This document shows positions 1 to 13,278 of a stretch of DNA of 64,000 nucleotides, piece by piece (positions within the stretch are counted from its first letter, which is position 1; every line of letters begins with the position of its first letter). Under the pieces are notes generated by a model that saw only the letters and a program-made list of their open reading frames with translations, was not told the origin of the DNA and did no database searches. The DNA is from Sipunculus nudus (Eukaryota; Annelida; Sipuncula; Golfingiida; Sipunculidae): contig CM049321.1 of the NCBI GenBank assembly GCA_026874595.1, positions 48,901,297 through 48,965,296 on the forward strand, in the 5' to 3' direction. A program made the position numbers and the translations under genes.

Positions 1-2355
1 TGACCCCTTGCTGAGCCAATTAATTACCCGTGAGGCTCCAGATGACCTGTCCTGCCTCATCCATCTTTACTTTCACTGCCTGGCATGTACTAAAGTACAG
101 GCGATGTTCAACTCTACATGGCAGGGCCTTTAAACAAGTTCCAATGAATCAGTTCAGTAACAACAATAAGCTGGTGAGGAAAACAAACACATGGGTGAAA
201 AAAGTAACCAACTGTCAATATATCAACTGACTGTGTATGTAAAACAAACAGTGATATATTACACCCTGTGGGCTACTACACCCCCACAAACACTGACACA
301 TCTCATTAGGATCTGGTCACTCTGTAACAGAAGCAATCTACAGTGCTGACTGGGTGACCTTGCTGGGGTCACTATGATTCAGAGCAGGGCTGACTCAGCC
401 ACTGTTTGTTTATATATACAAGACAGGACAGCAACAAACACTGCTGGACTGTAAATGACAGCATCACACATAAAATCATGAAACCCAGTATTAATCCCAG
501 TAGTTATTATCCAGTTTAGGATACAATGTGCTATAAATGATAAATTATTCCAATATTAACAAATAAAATTATACCAAGATGTGTTGGTGACTGTGGTGGT
601 GTAGTAGAACACAGGGTGTCATATCTCAGTATACTGTTTTGCACTTAATTCTGATCTGACTGACATGTGGACAGTTATTTTTTTTTCACCCATGTATTAG
701 TTTCTGTCACTAGCTCACTGAAGTTACCAGCCTGATTCAATAGATTTTGTTATTATGCCCTGCCATATTGAACGGAATAACTACACACTTGACAGGGTAA
801 ATACTTCTTATACACATTTCTAAATAAAAATAGCCTTACCAAACACTATTTTCTTAACAGTGCCTCCTTTTAATTATTATTATTATAATTACTTAAATAA
901 TCTTATATTATTATTATTTATTAAATGAAAATGGTAATAATAATAAAAATATTAAAAATAAGAAAAAGAATATATTTTTATAAAAATAAGTAAATTATTA
1001 ATTACAAAAGTTATAATAACATTAATAAAATATTGCTACTAGTAGTCTACTGATAATAACAATAACAAATAAATTATAATTTTAAATATCATAGTATTTA
1101 TATAATCATTTCATTTGTGATAATGATATGTAAGGTAAACTTGAACTGCAAATATAATACAACACATCAATGCTACATTATACTGGTATAAAATGCATAC
1201 TGTAAGAAAATATTGCAAGTTCTATCATTGCTAAGAAATAGCTATCAGGATTTCTATACAAGAATAGGAATACGTTTAATAGTGATAAATAATTACATAA
1301 TCCATATAAAATTGCCATAAACAGAAAATACAGACTGAATCATGTAAATATTTTTAAAGCCCATCATTATTACCAGTATCTTGTATGTCCATTCAAATTT
1401 ATGATGTCAGCTGTCAGATTTTCACATTTTTCAATTAAATTCATAATTTAAATTTGTAAACGCATAAGGCTACATATATGGCATACTAATACTCCAGAGT
1501 CTACCTTTTATATATTCCACATTTTTAATTTAAATTGTAAATTAAATAGAAAAATAATACTATAAGCATGAATTTTCATGCAGTTAATTGGGACACTTGA
1601 CTTTTATGCCCTACGGCAAAAAAGAATAAACTTCAGTATATTTGCAAAATGTATTTGAATAATAAAGATGGGTTGGCAAGCTTCATATTGTTAAATTTAA
1701 GAACTTCCCAACCAGGTGTTTGAATGTTTCCATCAGATATCAAGATAACATCAATATATATTAACCATTATGCCCCACACTTGATCATTGAGAGTACAGT
1801 TCACCTATCCTACTTCACAAGTATACATAATATTATCAAGTGCAACCATCAGAGGTAGTCACATGACTGGGTCATCAAGTACACCATTAGAATCCACTTT
1901 ACTGTCATTCAATCACAAGTGACGTTCAAGTCCAAAGTGTTTTGTACTATAGGTACAGCTGTCTCATCCCAGAAAAATAATATGACAAATGACCCATGAC
2001 CCACGAAGCTCAGCTCGTGTGTGACCTACTCAAAGCACGTATTGCTATTACGCTCCTACTCTATATATAGATGGGTGCACTTCAACCTTTAAATTCCAAT
2101 TTCACATATTCATGTAATAATCAAATTAATCCTTATTCAATCTGTGAATAACAGACATTTAACCATGTTTATTTGTGCAAAATAATCATGTATAACACTG
2201 TGTTTGTGACTACCATCAATGATTTTTGTTGGATACGTACATACATTCACATATGTCAAGTAAAAGACATATATATATGTTACTTTCCAAGTAAGGCAAC
2301 TACTTTAAAAATTTAAGTCTGACTGACTGAAGATGTATTAAGCTTTATCGAGCAG
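1..2355. other. No gene seen
   Basis: AT-rich, with low-complexity A/T sequence at about 870-1130. Only short chance ORFs. Confidence 0.6.
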
Positions 2356-2631
2356 CTACAGGTTGCTGTAGTCAGGACTCCAGCCCTGTGCGCTCCTTAA
2401 GCATAATTTCAAGAATTTTGATAGAGCCAATATGACATGATGCCACACAAGCCAGCAGGTAGCCACAAGAGATCGCCACTGTTTTACCTGCATCAGTGAC
2501 CTGAGGAAAGCTACAGCACCCACAGCTACAGTGGCAAGCGCAGGATACAAACCAACACCAATACCAGTAGCAGACACCTGGCCAATCATAAGAGCTGAAC
2601 TCAATCTTGAACGATAAAGGGCGATCATCAT
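2356..2631 (-). pseudogene. Relative of the 22.2 kb short ORF
   Basis: 91-codon ORF with a hydrophobic stretch (ALATVAVGAVAFL). The DNA matches 22437-22550 closely over its 3' part (TTATGCTTAAGGAGC, ACAGGGCTG, CAGCAACCTG, GCTGCTCGA), with indels that change the frame. Which copy is the source is unknown. Confidence 0.35.
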
Positions 2632-2640
2632 TTTCGTCAA

Positions 2641-4430
2641 CTTAAGTCTAAACTTGTAGAATTATACTAATTAATATCACTTTTGCAAGTTACAACTGTG
2701 TAGTATAATCAATCATGCTTCAAAGAGAATGAATCAAATACTGGGCCATAAATGTACAGTAATCAAGTTCCAAATGATGCAGTGACCAGTCACCTCCTGT
2801 GGGCAGGAACTGACCTTGACCTCTGACCTTAAATGACAAATATGGAGGATTTGAGTCAGTGGTGTTTACAAACATTTGTCAGAAGGCAGTTCCATCAGTA
2901 GTTAGCTGGGTTTTCCTCAGACCTGCGTCACAATGATGGAGGCCAATTGACAGCAGCAATAATCAATACTGTTTATATTTAAAGGTCTGTGTGGGTCTCG
3001 TCAGTGCCAATAACGCAAGGCATTCAAAGTTCCGATCAATGGTTCAGTACCAAGAGCTAGGTCAGCAGAGAGAGGTTTGCCGGGTAGAGATTCACTAACA
3101 CTTATAGAAGAATCTCTCATACAATACCTTTAGGTGTATCATTTTTATATTTCAATCTCCAGCTCTTATTACATCATCATATGTGAAGTATTAGAATTTT
3201 TAAGAACAGCAAGGTACTTTGAAGGAAGTTTTCAAAAAGAGTGAAATTCAATCACTGTCACTGTCATGGCCTTCAAAAGGTCTATATAACAAATTTTCAA
3301 GGATTTCCAAGTGTGAATGGAATCTACCTATGTTAGAGGACTTATTCTACGTTTCTCATGTACACAATATTTTTTTTATTGCAAACACAAATGGAGGATA
3401 AGAAGACAAGTAAAAACCCTATAAATATCAATTCTTCTCCTCTAAGTTTTATGTACCACAGACATCAGATAGATACCTGAGACAGCTTAACCTAAAGTTA
3501 AAGAATTGTTTTCTGATGAGTTTTATCAAAATTCTTCAAACTCTTTGTCACCTTATTAAATATGTGTGGATTCTGCCTATAATCAAACTCAGGTGAGATA
3601 ATCTGTTGCCAAGTAGTAATGGTGAGTTTGGTGAAAATCCATCAAAGCCCCGGTAGGTTATCATGGCGATACTAAAAGTTAACGGACGGATGGACGGACT
3701 GAACGTAAACCATTATACTCCTGTCGTATGATAGGTGTATAATTAAGTGAAGTTGACATATTAAGTCTATGCACGCTGGGACAGTTTGTTAGAAACTTTT
3801 CTATTCAGCCAAAATGAACTAATGACAAAAGATAATACATGTATATCATTTCAAATGGCTCTGTGCCTTTAGAACTAGATTACATTACTGTATAGTACCA
3901 CTTGGGCCCTCTCAATATCATGGCCTAACTATTTTGTCTGAAATTTCAGGAAGAGGTGGCGAACAGGATTATTGCCAAGTTTTGCTGGAGCCTTTGCTTA
4001 GAACTGTGCATGAGGAAAAATTATGAAAATTTCAATTTTAAAACAATTAAACATGCAGATCTGTACGCCACTAGTCTAACCCAACTGAGCTGTACTTTTG
4101 AATGTTTAATGATTAAAGCTTATTTAAAATATTTAAAGTCAGTCATCTTTGTCAACCCTAGCCAGTGCCTGTTGCCACATAAACCTGGCCGGTTGAAAGT
4201 CAGCTTAAATCCCTACAGCTGGCTGTCAAAAAGTGATTGACATGGCTCCAGCCTGTCTTATAAGTTATAGTTAAATATGTCTGCACTAGAGGTCACCAAG
4301 TATGCATATACTTTCATGAAAGACACATGTACCAACTAAACTTGATCATTTAAAGTATTACATTTTTATGTATTCTCATCTTACCTCTGGTAATTTATGC
4401 TAACCCAGCCTACCCTAAAAAAATGTAAAC
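2641..4430. other. No gene seen
   Basis: 3600-3740 carries a repeat-like tail with CGGACGGATGGACGGAC, a sequence style common in mollusc interspersed repeats. No coding signal. Confidence 0.55.
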
Positions 4431-5140
4431 TAACCTTACCTTACCTCTGATAATGTAACCATACCTTACCTCTGATAATGTAACCATACCTTACCTCTGA
4501 TAATGTAACCATACCTTACCTCTGATAATGTAACCATACCTTACCTCTGATAATGTAACCATACCTTACCTCTGATAATGTAACCATACCTTACCTCTGA
4601 TAATGTAACCTTACCTTACCTCTGATAATGTAACCTTACCTTACCTCTGATAATGTAACCATACCTTACCTCTGATAATGTAACCATACCTTACCTGTGA
4701 TAATGTAACCTTACCTTACCTCTGATAATGTAACCTTACCTTACCTCTGATAATGTAACCTTACCTTACCTCTGATAATGTAACCTTACCTTACCTCTGA
4801 TAATGTAACCATACCTTACCTCTTATAATGTAACCTTACCTTACCTCTGATAATGTAACCTTACCTTACCTCTGATAATGTAACCTTACCTTACCTCTGA
4901 TAATGTAACCATACCTTACCTCTGATAATGTAACCATACCTTACCTCTGATAATGTAACCTTACCTTACCTCTGATAATGTAACCTTACCTTACCTCTGA
5001 TAATGTAACCTTACCTTACCTCTGATAATGTAACCTTACCTTACCTCTGATAATGTGCATAACATTATCTTACCTCTGATATTGTAACCTTATCTTACCT
5101 CTGATAATTTAACCATATCTTACCTCTGATGGGTTAATCT
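4431..5140. repeat. 25-bp minisatellite
   Basis: About 25 head-to-tail copies of ATACCTTACCTCTGATAATG plus TAACC. Two variants alternate in runs (ATACC or TTACC at the start). The right end decays into diverged copies from about 5060. Confidence 0.95.
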
Positions 5141-6904
5141 TTATATCTGACCTCTGACAGTTTAATCTTATTTAAAATCTGATAATTGAACCTGTTCCAA
5201 AATCTGATATATTATCCCCATCTTATCACAATGTTAATTCCATGTCTTAAATGTTCAAAAACTAAAAAATTAAAAATAAAATAACGCACTTACCGGATCT
5301 TTACATGTTCATCATGGTTTTGGTGTGTACAAGAGGCCACAGAGAACACAAACACTGTTCAGTATGCATGGGCTGGTCAGCGAAATCACAAACTACAATG
5401 AAACAAACAAGACAGTCAGATACTGCAGACCCTTACCATGATGCCATCTGAAGCATGAAGAATGAACTACTATTGCATATGCATTTTTCACCCTGTGAAT
5501 CAGTGAAGGACAACTCAAGTCAACACTCTGACTCGGGTCCATCTTTTAAAAGGCTGGGACTTATACTTTGACTTGCAGCCCTGTAACAAGTTGTGAGATC
5601 AGGCCAAGTCAACCTTGAGTCCAGTAAAATGAAAGCTTTGTCGTGTACTACAAAAATATTAATATATGAACATGTGCAAACTATTAAAAGAATATTACAA
5701 ACAAGCAACTACATGTAATTTATGTCCCCCACTTCTGCCTCTTGTTATTTTAGCTTCCTGTGACCTTCCAAGGTCCCAACCAAGGTATGCATGAGAGCAA
5801 TCACTGACCCTAATTTGAATGAAATTGAATAATATCAAAGAAAGTTATCGTACACAAACTAAAACCTGATGGATGGACAGACAGAGGACCATCAGAGAGA
5901 GAAACAGACAAACCTAAATCAATGTTCTGCAGAAGCGGGGGACAAAAAAAGAGTGTACATACCAAAGCATTAGCTCTACATTAGGAGCTCAATTTAATTA
6001 AACATTCAAGTAAAAAGCATGTTATAACTTACGTTAAATTACTTCTCCAATTTCCATTTTAAAGTTTCCAGTTCCTGTATAAATGCAACGTTTGGCACAA
6101 AAAAAAAAAAATTGGCTGATTATGTTTTTACTTGTTTTGTTTGGGCTTTAACATCTATCCAACAGCTAAAATATTTATTGAAACTGTAAATTCCCCAGCA
6201 ATATTTACAATCAGCAACTTTTTTAGTTTTGATCAAATAGATTAATTGATGTACATGTATGTGTATTGTATCACTGGCAGTAATTAATCAATAATTGAAT
6301 CAGGAATGTAATTAATTCAACAACTGCATTGTCGACCTTATTTATATTATATTTGTATATTATTTTTTTATAAATATCCATTGGACAACAAAGAATGTTT
6401 ACAGTTCATTAATTGATATACAAAGGTCAACACAAACAGATATTACAAGTAAACATAACACATGTACTGTATACAAATTATGACAAATTATATTTATATA
6501 TTATGACAAATGATAGAGAAAATCGAAGGAAAGTAAGAAAACTACATCATGTGAGGTGAGTTTAAAGGGAAAAAGTAATTCAGTGCATGTGTAATTGTGT
6601 ATCAATGAAAATCATATAATAATAATAAACAATCCTTCTAACTTTATTGAAAATTTTGCCAGTGAAAACTATATATAGATGAAGTCGACCACAAGCTGCC
6701 AATAAGATATTATCTGACTGTATGATTTTTTGATCGTTGGAATCTTCAATTCTTGGATTACCTTGATCCACGAAAACCACAAAAATAAAATCCCAACTAA
6801 TATTTCAGATTCTACAGTATATGTCATAGTGTAGATGGGAATCAAGTTGAGTTCGGAACTCAACTGGTTTAGATGGGAATACCCAAATCAACTAGTTGTC
6901 TTGA
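5141..6904. other. No gene seen
   Basis: AT-rich, only chance ORFs; ACAGACAGAGGACC-type repeat tail near 5876. Confidence 0.55.
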
Positions 6905-7850
6905 TGTGTGTGTGTGCCTGACTCTACAGGTACCCACAGTGTGAGTGCCTGACTCTACAGGTACCCCACAGTGTGTGTGCCGGGCTCTACAGGTAATGAA
7001 CAGTGTTTATGCCTGACTACAAGTAATGAACAGTGTGTGTGCCTGATTCTACAGGTAGCCCACATTGTGTGTTCCGTGACTCTACAGGTAGCCTACAGTT
7101 TGTGTGCCTGAATCTACAGGTAGCCTACAGTGTGTGCCTGAATCTACAGGTAGCCCACATTGTGTTCCGTGACTCTACAGGTAGCCTACAGTTTGTGTGC
7201 CTGAATCTACAGGTAGCCTACAGTGTGTGTGCCTGACTCTACAGGTAACCCACAGTATGTGTGCCTGACTACAGGTACCTCACATTGTGTGTGCCTGGCT
7301 CTACAGGTACCCCACATTGTGTGTGCCTGTCTTAGAGGTAGCCTACAGTGTGAATGCCTGACTACAGGTAATGAACAGTGTACACGTGTGCCTGACTCTA
7401 CAGGTCCCCAAAGTGTGTGTGCCTGACACTACAGGTACCCCATATTGTGTGTGCCTGGCTTTACAGGTACCCACAGTATGTGTGCCTTACTCTACAGGTA
7501 CCCACATTGTGTGTGCCTGGCTCTACAGGTACCCACAGTGTGTATGCCTGACTCTGCAGGTCCCCACAGTGTGTGTGCCTGACTCTACAGGTACCCCACA
7601 TTGTGTGTGCCTGTCTTACAGGTACTTACAGTGTGTGTGCCTGACTCTACAGGTACCCACACTGTGTGTGCCTAGCTCTACAGGTACCTACAGTGTGTGT
7701 GCCTGACTCTACAGGTACCCACAGTGTGTGCCCGACTCTACAGGTACTTCAGTGTGTGTGCCTGACTCTACAGGTACCCACAGTGTGTGTGCCTGACTCT
7801 ACAGGCACCCACAGTGTGTGTGCCTGACTTTACAGGTTCCCCATATTTAT
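6905..7850. repeat. 29-bp minisatellite with splice-site-like core
   Basis: About 32 copies of a unit with core GCCTGACTCTACAGGTACCC followed by ACAGTGTGT. Indels and substitutions are common. All three plus frames stay open for long stretches because the period is not a multiple of 3; I do not call the resulting Cys-Val-Pro-rich ORFs genes. Confidence 0.95.
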
Positions 7851-9399
7851 TTTCTACCTTGACCTATAAACTAATTAGCCTTTTCTGTATTACCATTCTC
7901 TTGGGGCTGATTTTTGAGGCTACAAGCACAGGTAATAAACTGCATTAGATACTTTGACTCTGTCCACCCGTTCTTCTGCGATAATTTTCTTAATATGGTA
8001 TATTTTTCAATAAATTCCTTGAGAGCTGCCTCAGGAGATAATGACCTAATATGGCAGTCACAAGTTTTCAAATAATTTTCCAGTTTATGTTCTACAACTT
8101 TTTTTACTCTTTACAAAAATCTGACAGATCAGGTTTGTTCCTGTATGGGTAGCCATCTTTGTTTTCTAAAGCTGGTCATATATTTTTGCTGTATTTACAC
8201 GATATTATCCAATCCGCAGCTGTTAAAGGTGCCCATTCATCTACCTTTTGAAAAAGAATTTATGTGATTTCTGGCTTCCACTGTGTATACATAAATGATC
8301 TAAGGGTAATTTTGGTTGTGAAAAGTTCTTATAAAATGCCCTTGCGAAGGATGTATAAACTTGTTTATTAACAACATGTTTGTAAACACAGCAATGTTGA
8401 CAATCAGGAAAAAAACATGAAACTTAAGGCGATAGGTTGCATATATGCAGAGGTAGAACGGTCACTTGTTGTAAAACGCCATTTGCAAATCTCTTGCTCA
8501 TCTGATTTGCTACTAGTTGCCCTTGTTGAATTTGTTTTGATTACTTTGGTGGGCCCCCACATAGTACAAAAACGTTGATGTTAACATAACAAACAGTCTG
8601 TAAGTGGCGATATCCACGTTTTCTGGCATATTTTTATAAAAGCTCCAAGGGTTTACCTTCAATTTATAAAGGTCAGATAGATGAAGGGCCCCTTTAACTG
8701 AAGCTGTTTTTGCATGTTACCAATGGCTTTGTCTGCAATAAGTGGGGTTTAAATGCTGTAAAATAATTATGTTTCTTAAATACTGTGTAATGTAGATTTT
8801 TTTCCTTAGCTGAAAATATAAGGTCCATAAATCTTCAACCCTATATTACCCATTTTTTCTCTCAAAGCTAATAAACATTTTTCAAGCAAAAATTAGGTAG
8901 ATGTGAGGGGATGAACAGATTATAAATACATATATGGAGGCAACTGGAATCCATTTTTGATGGTGACAGGATCATGGCTATGATAAAATAGTCTTAATCA
9001 TTAATGTCATAACAGGTCTGTGAACTGCAACAAAGTAAGTATGTAATTATATGACCTATAGATCTATCAACATACTACTAAAATTTGTCTTGTCTGTTTG
9101 TTTCATTGTTTGTCCCAGAAAACCCACAGAAATGGGCCATGACAATGGGCCGGTTTTGCTATCAACATCAATCACGGGCCGTAACTTATAGAAAGCACAC
9201 CAATTTGACCTTCCACTTGTACACAATAGAATTCCTGGCACCATAACATCACAGTTATGTGGGTCTGTCGTGCTCTCCACCTCGCCATTGCTGACCTTCA
9301 CCTTGGCCCATTACCACAAAGCCATAAAAAAATGGTCCTGTATTGACCACCAGATGTCGCTACCTTACAAGTCTCGGGAGTTTGCTACCTCACAGGTCT
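7851..9399. other. No gene seen
   Basis: Non-coding; ORFs here are short and have no splice context. Confidence 0.5.
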
Positions 9400-9956
9400 G
9401 GGAACACACTACACGGCAAGGGTCGGTCTTTTTACCGAGCACTACCCTGGATTCACATGGCATTGCTCTGATCCACATGGGGCTACCGAGCGCTCAGACT
9501 TTTTACCTAGCGCTGCCCTGGGTTCACACCAGGCAATGGTCTGACCCACATAGGGCTACCGAGCGCTCGGACTTTTTACCGAGCGCCACCCTGCTCTTAC
9601 AATGGGAAGTGTTCTTACATACTAGTTCAAATGTCTTGGGACTACCGAGCGCTAGGGACTTTTTACCTAGCGCCATCATTGCGCACATGACAAATGTAGT
9701 TTTAACCACATTCAACACAAAAAATCATATTCAATCATTTACATTGTATTTGTTTATAAACCATGAATAAATATACGCTCATGTTATCTTTCCTACTTGT
9801 TCTCTCTCTCTTTTTCTCTCTCTCTATCATATATATTTATATATATGTAAAAATATAGCATAAATTAAATATATAATATCATATCTATATACTGATATAT
9901 GAATAATGTGTTTATATATGTATCCCAAATTTAAATGTATGTAAATCATTATAGGC

Positions 9957-10022
<66 letters not shown>

Positions 10023-10310
10023 ATTGGTATATAACCGTCATTTAAAGAAATTTATGCAAAAGTCGTTACATGGTTTGTTGAGAAATGATCCGACCTCATC
10101 CAGGGTATAGACATTGTTAATTAATTAGTTTGCTGGACTACCTATAAGAAACATGTTTTGTGCTAAATGCTGATAAAACTAGTTGTCATGTGCGCGATGT
10201 TAGCGCTCAGTAAAAAGTCCCTAGCGCTCGGTAGTCCCAAGTATGTAAGAACATTGCCCTTTGTTAGAGCAGGGTAGCGCTCGGTAAAAAGACCGACTGC
10301 ACGGCAATAT
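9400..10310. mobile_element. Inverted-repeat element with repeated GAGCGCTC units
   Basis: The left arm (about 9420-9676) has four units of CTACCGAGCGCTNGG followed by ACTTTTTACC and AGCGC. The right arm (about 10198-10303) is the reverse complement of part of it, including GTCGGTCTTTTTACCGAGC and the spacer GTTCTTACATACT. A (TA)n tract lies between. It looks like a non-autonomous DNA transposon; ends and target duplication were not settled. Confidence 0.65.
9964..10021. repeat. (TA)n microsatellite
   Basis: About 58 bases of pure TA, inside the 9.4-10.3 kb inverted-repeat element. Confidence 0.95.
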
Positions 10311-12060
10311 ACCCTTCCGCTGCAATGGGACCCAACAGGTCCCCATTTTCTAGTTATTTAATAATCTTGAGTAAAGTAATACATAAATGATGCAGTACTG
10401 TTCACCTATGCAGATGAGGCATTTTATTCAGGAATTTTGATAATTTCCCTTTTGGCTTTAGGTTGTTCAGATTACAGGGTTTTTTTTAAATACCAAGACA
10501 ATCTCCAATATTTATAAATTATACCTGGTAATAATTATTATCAATATCAATTATCATAGTCACTGGTGAAATATAATTGGATTAATGCCTTATGTAAAGG
10601 GTATCAATATATTGTATTTATAGAATTCTCTGGACAAAAAAAATTAACAGAAATAGCAATAATTTCGTCATACAGTCTAAAGATAAAACCCATATCACAA
10701 AGAAATTATTGACAATATTGTCAATATGTGAAAATGTGATCTCTATTCTGCAGTTCATATATTATAAACACTTCGTATGGCATCAATTTATCAAATTTAC
10801 ACAACGGTTTACTGACCGGATGCTTAACAAAACGCACACACAAGGATTAATATGTGATTTATTTATGAAAAGTAACCTTTTCGGTCCAAGAAAGGTTGCA
10901 AAGACGATATATTTCAGTCTCAAAACAATTCACCATTTGAGCTGAAAACGCATGTTTGTTGTTGTCAGAAGGTTGTGGTTTCTTTGGTGAAATGGGATAT
11001 TCAAACCGCTTTGAGATACGGAAAATATTAATTTAAAAAGAATACATTGTGTATTAACAAACTATGGATGTAATACGTACCGTAAAATCCGTGAATTTTC
11101 ATGCAAAATAAAAATCCTGAACAGTCCGTTTCTTACTCCCAGAGAAACTGTCCGCCATGTCACCAATAATACTATTTGGATGCTGTTCCTGTAACCACCC
11201 TAGCAGTGTCCTTGCCCTCTTATGTCAAGGTCATATCGTTTTATATATACATTGTTGATATATTTTTAATATATATAATCATTTTATTTGTTTCGAATCA
11301 TGTTTCTAGTGGAGTATATCTGAATATGGTTTAGATAAATAATATACGTAAATAACCGGGGGTAAACCAGAAGAGCCAATCATGTGACTAAATATAGCTG
11401 AAACGTCACTGGGAAATCCCACTATGTCGAGGCTGGTGATACCTCACTGGGGGTCATCAGGTGCATTGTGGTTCCTCTGGTCACGCCATATGTATATTAT
11501 TAATGCTGACGCAGACGATTTTTGTTACTAAGGGTTAAAAGCTGTGACGACAGTCGAGTGATATGAACTTTAGTCTTATAAACCGAAACGACGGTATTCA
11601 TAATATGTGAAATTAGGAAACGGTTATTTATTCCAATTAAGAAACAATTAAATAAGATAGGCTATATGGGTCATGATTATATTCTACCAAAAAACGGCCC
11701 ATTTCAGCCAGAACAACATCTGAAAAATAACTTATCTCATTATTTATTTTATAGAGTCTCACATAGAAATCAGTAATGTTTACTATTTGAAATTATTTTC
11801 AGAAGAGCACTTAAGTCCATGAAAAGTTATAGTTGTAGCTAATTTAATGCCGTAAATGTATAATCAATTTCAATTAACACCATTACAGACTTAAAGCAGT
11901 GCCTGGAAATTATAATGAAAGATTGAATTGGATATTTTGCCTATTTTCTAAATATAACGGTGTTGGAGAAGGAAACCGTGTTGAATTTTAATATATGTAA
12001 TGATTGGCAAAAATTATTATTTAAAAAAATGCATACTTCTTTTATTATATTTTATTATAT
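10311..12060. other. No gene seen
   Basis: AT-rich. A 78-codon ORF at 10709 lacks any protein-like pattern. Confidence 0.5.
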
Positions 12061-12256
12061 TTCGAAATATTATTTGTACCTTTTCTTCGAGGCAGAGATC
12101 AAAGTGCCATTGCGGAGCTTTCTCGGGGATGCGCTTTTAAGAACCCGCTAGCTGATTGAATATGGGGTGTTTTGATCCTTCTGTAGCCAAACTCAAAGTA
12201 CATTTGGCTACGTGTAATCTCTGCCTCGAAGATAAGGTACAAATAATATTTTCGAA
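12061..12256. mobile_element. Small palindromic element (MITE-like)
   Basis: Nearly perfect terminal inverted repeats of about 39 bases: 12061-12099 (starts TTCGAAATATTATTTGTACC) and 12217-12256. The interior of about 117 bases has no coding signal. The total length of about 196 fits a MITE. Confidence 0.8.
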
Positions 12257-12418
12257 ATGCAGGCATAATCCTGATCCCCGAACATTCCCACCTGACCATG
12301 GCTGAGTGCATCAACACATGATTACATAACCGCACCAACCGTTGACAGATCACATCTGAAGATTGCAAATGCATGAAAACACGTGTTAATGTGTAACTGA
12401 ACATTTTCGTAAATTATC

Positions 12419-12419
<1 letters not shown>

Positions 12420-12464
<45 letters not shown>
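12420..12464. repeat. (TA)n microsatellite
   Basis: Pure TA, followed by a short (CA)n. Confidence 0.95.
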
Positions 12465-12466
<2 letters not shown>

Positions 12467-13199
12467 TACACACACACACCATGTTTAATAAAAAATAAGA
12501 GGATACTCAGTTATTATATCATGGCATGGGACAGGTTCCTTTTATGACCTTTGAACCATTAAGGATAGATTGAAAGCATTTCCGGTATCGGTATTATCCG
12601 CTTAAAAATAAGCTCAAATAAAGCTGAAAATATATGGAACTATCATTCAACCCCAAAAGCACGATGAGAAATGAATTGACATGAATTGTCATGAATTGGG
12701 TCGTTTTCTGTATAGAATGACCCGTTTATATATAGGCCTTATTTTCCGACACATACATAGACCGGGGGGGGGGGGGGGTTGTTACACAACTAAATTTTGA
12801 TTGGTATAATAAATGTTGATCTGAATATTTAAGATGAGTGGATCAAAATAATTAATAAAAGGCTTTAATAAAGGTTTGCATATATTTAATTTAATACCTC
12901 GATTCTTGTCACAGCCAGCAATATACTAGTAATCATTTAAAATGGCATTTTGACTTTTTTTGGTCATATTATCTATAATCATTTAATTTTCTTTACAAGT
13001 CATCGATCCTCATAATTATATTAGTCAACCAGAGCTCGTGAATTCGAAGCATGAAGACCGAAAGGGTTACAGGTATATACCAATTTAAGTGCATGGTCAA
13101 TGATTTTAAGAATCATATATGTTTTAACACACAGCGCCGGCGGAAGCGGATGGGGCAGTGCAGGTTATCATGAGCTTCTTCAGAAAAAGTCGGATCAGT

Positions 13200-13278
13200 G
13201 GATCATCCCGTATGGGAATCGAACCCACGACCCTCCGATTGCCGGTCGTCTGCTCTACCATTGAGGTAACAGGGATCC
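13200..13278 (-). repeat. tRNA-like sequence, probable SINE head
   Basis: On the minus strand there is a perfect Pol III B box GGTTCGATTCC (13215-13225), an A-box-like TACCTCAATGG, and ATCCC/GGGAT terminal pairing. The anticodon loop is CCGGCAA, with no T at position 33. Pairing is incomplete in the acceptor stem, so a decayed tRNA or SINE head is more likely than a working tRNA gene. Confidence 0.5.

Noticed and set aside
4431-5140. CRISPR array
   Set aside because: Units are contiguous without unique spacers, and the DNA is eukaryotic.
7033-7706. Cys-Val-Pro-rich repeat ORFs
   Set aside because: They are the 29-bp minisatellite read through; all three frames are open and there is no start or splice context.
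9270-9770. 166-codon plus-strand ORF
   Set aside because: It runs through the repeated GAGCGCTC units of the inverted-repeat element and shows no protein family pattern.
13200-13278. Functional tRNA gene
   Set aside because: Acceptor stem mismatches and no T at position 33 of the anticodon loop.
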